NCBI RefSeq assembly: GCF_025725685.1
Contig: NZ_CP107008.1
Location: forward strand, 124,001-188,000
Reading direction: 5' to 3'
From: Halomonas sp. M4R1S46
Lineage (GTDB): Bacteria > Pseudomonadota > Gammaproteobacteria > Pseudomonadales > Halomonadaceae
DNA length: 64,000 nt
Shown in pieces: positions 62,466 through 64,000 of this stretch. The stretch's first letter is position 1, and each line of letters opens with the position of its first letter. The notes under the pieces were generated by a model, which saw only the letters and a program-made list of their open reading frames with translations, did no database searches and was not told the origin of the DNA. A program made the position numbers and the translations under genes.

Positions 62466-64000
<1,535 letters not shown>

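Overview
This 64 kb window is high-GC, gene-dense chromosomal DNA from a gammaproteobacterium, most likely a Halomonas-like member of the Halomonadaceae. That placement is inferred from several gene orders: an Oceanospirillales/Pseudomonadales-style nuo tail; endonuclease-dsbA-cytochrome c4-engB; lptM-lysA-dapF-DUF484-xerC-yigB; hemCDXY; smpB-ratA-rnfH-bamE-fur-recN-grpE-dnaK-dnaJ; and dapB-carAB-greA-yhbY-rlmE-ftsH. The tmRNA tag reads ANDDNYAQGALAA, a gammaproteobacterial type. No tRNA, rRNA, CRISPR array, prophage or IS transposase was seen. The only mobile element recognised is a group II intron.

Layout. 1-7060 (+): nuoH (cut by the left edge) to nuoN, the membrane arm and one ferredoxin-like subunit of respiratory complex I. 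7127-10333 (-): a TRAP transporter, dctQ-dctM-dctP, in which dctP carries an in-frame TAA just after its signal peptide. 10455-12669 (-): an endonuclease/exonuclease/phosphatase-fold protein, dsbA and a di-haem cytochrome c4, divergent from engB (+). 13803-19959 (-): argH, lptM, lysA, dapF, DUF484, xerC and yigB, divergent from hemC-hemD-hemX-hemY (+). 24916-27207 (-): a large MscS-type channel. 27486-28252 (+): a tandem pair of small CrcB/Fluc fluoride channels. 28269-31932 (-): pyk-mgsA-pgi, facing gap (+) across an AT-rich regulatory gap. 33410-39029: ddpX, the tmRNA gene ssrA with tandem degenerate copies of its 3' end, smpB, ratA-rnfH, bamE, fur and recN. 39253-43167 (+): grpE, dnaK and dnaJ, with two convincing sigma-32 promoters.

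43234-52817 is an accessory block between dnaJ and dapB, genes that are close neighbours in related genomes. It holds an HNH endonuclease, two EamA permeases, an iron/siderophore-type ABC importer, CorA, a DUF2218 protein and an unusual 643-residue fusion. The fusion joins a Clp1/Grc3-like polynucleotide-kinase module to an RNase Z-like metallo-beta-lactamase and is the most interesting gene here. 52950-64000 then returns to conserved order: dapB, an attenuator-bearing carA leader, carA-carB-greA, a group IIC-type intron placed directly behind the greA terminator hairpin, yhbY (-), rlmE and ftsH (cut by the right edge).

Other points of note: a dispersed intergenic repeat family with two diverged copies; a LexA box over the recN -10; HexR-like palindromes between pyk and gap; a Fur-box-like palindrome ahead of the iron ABC operon; and an orphan terminator upstream of crcB. 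All identifications come from reading the sequence and from family knowledge. No database search was run.
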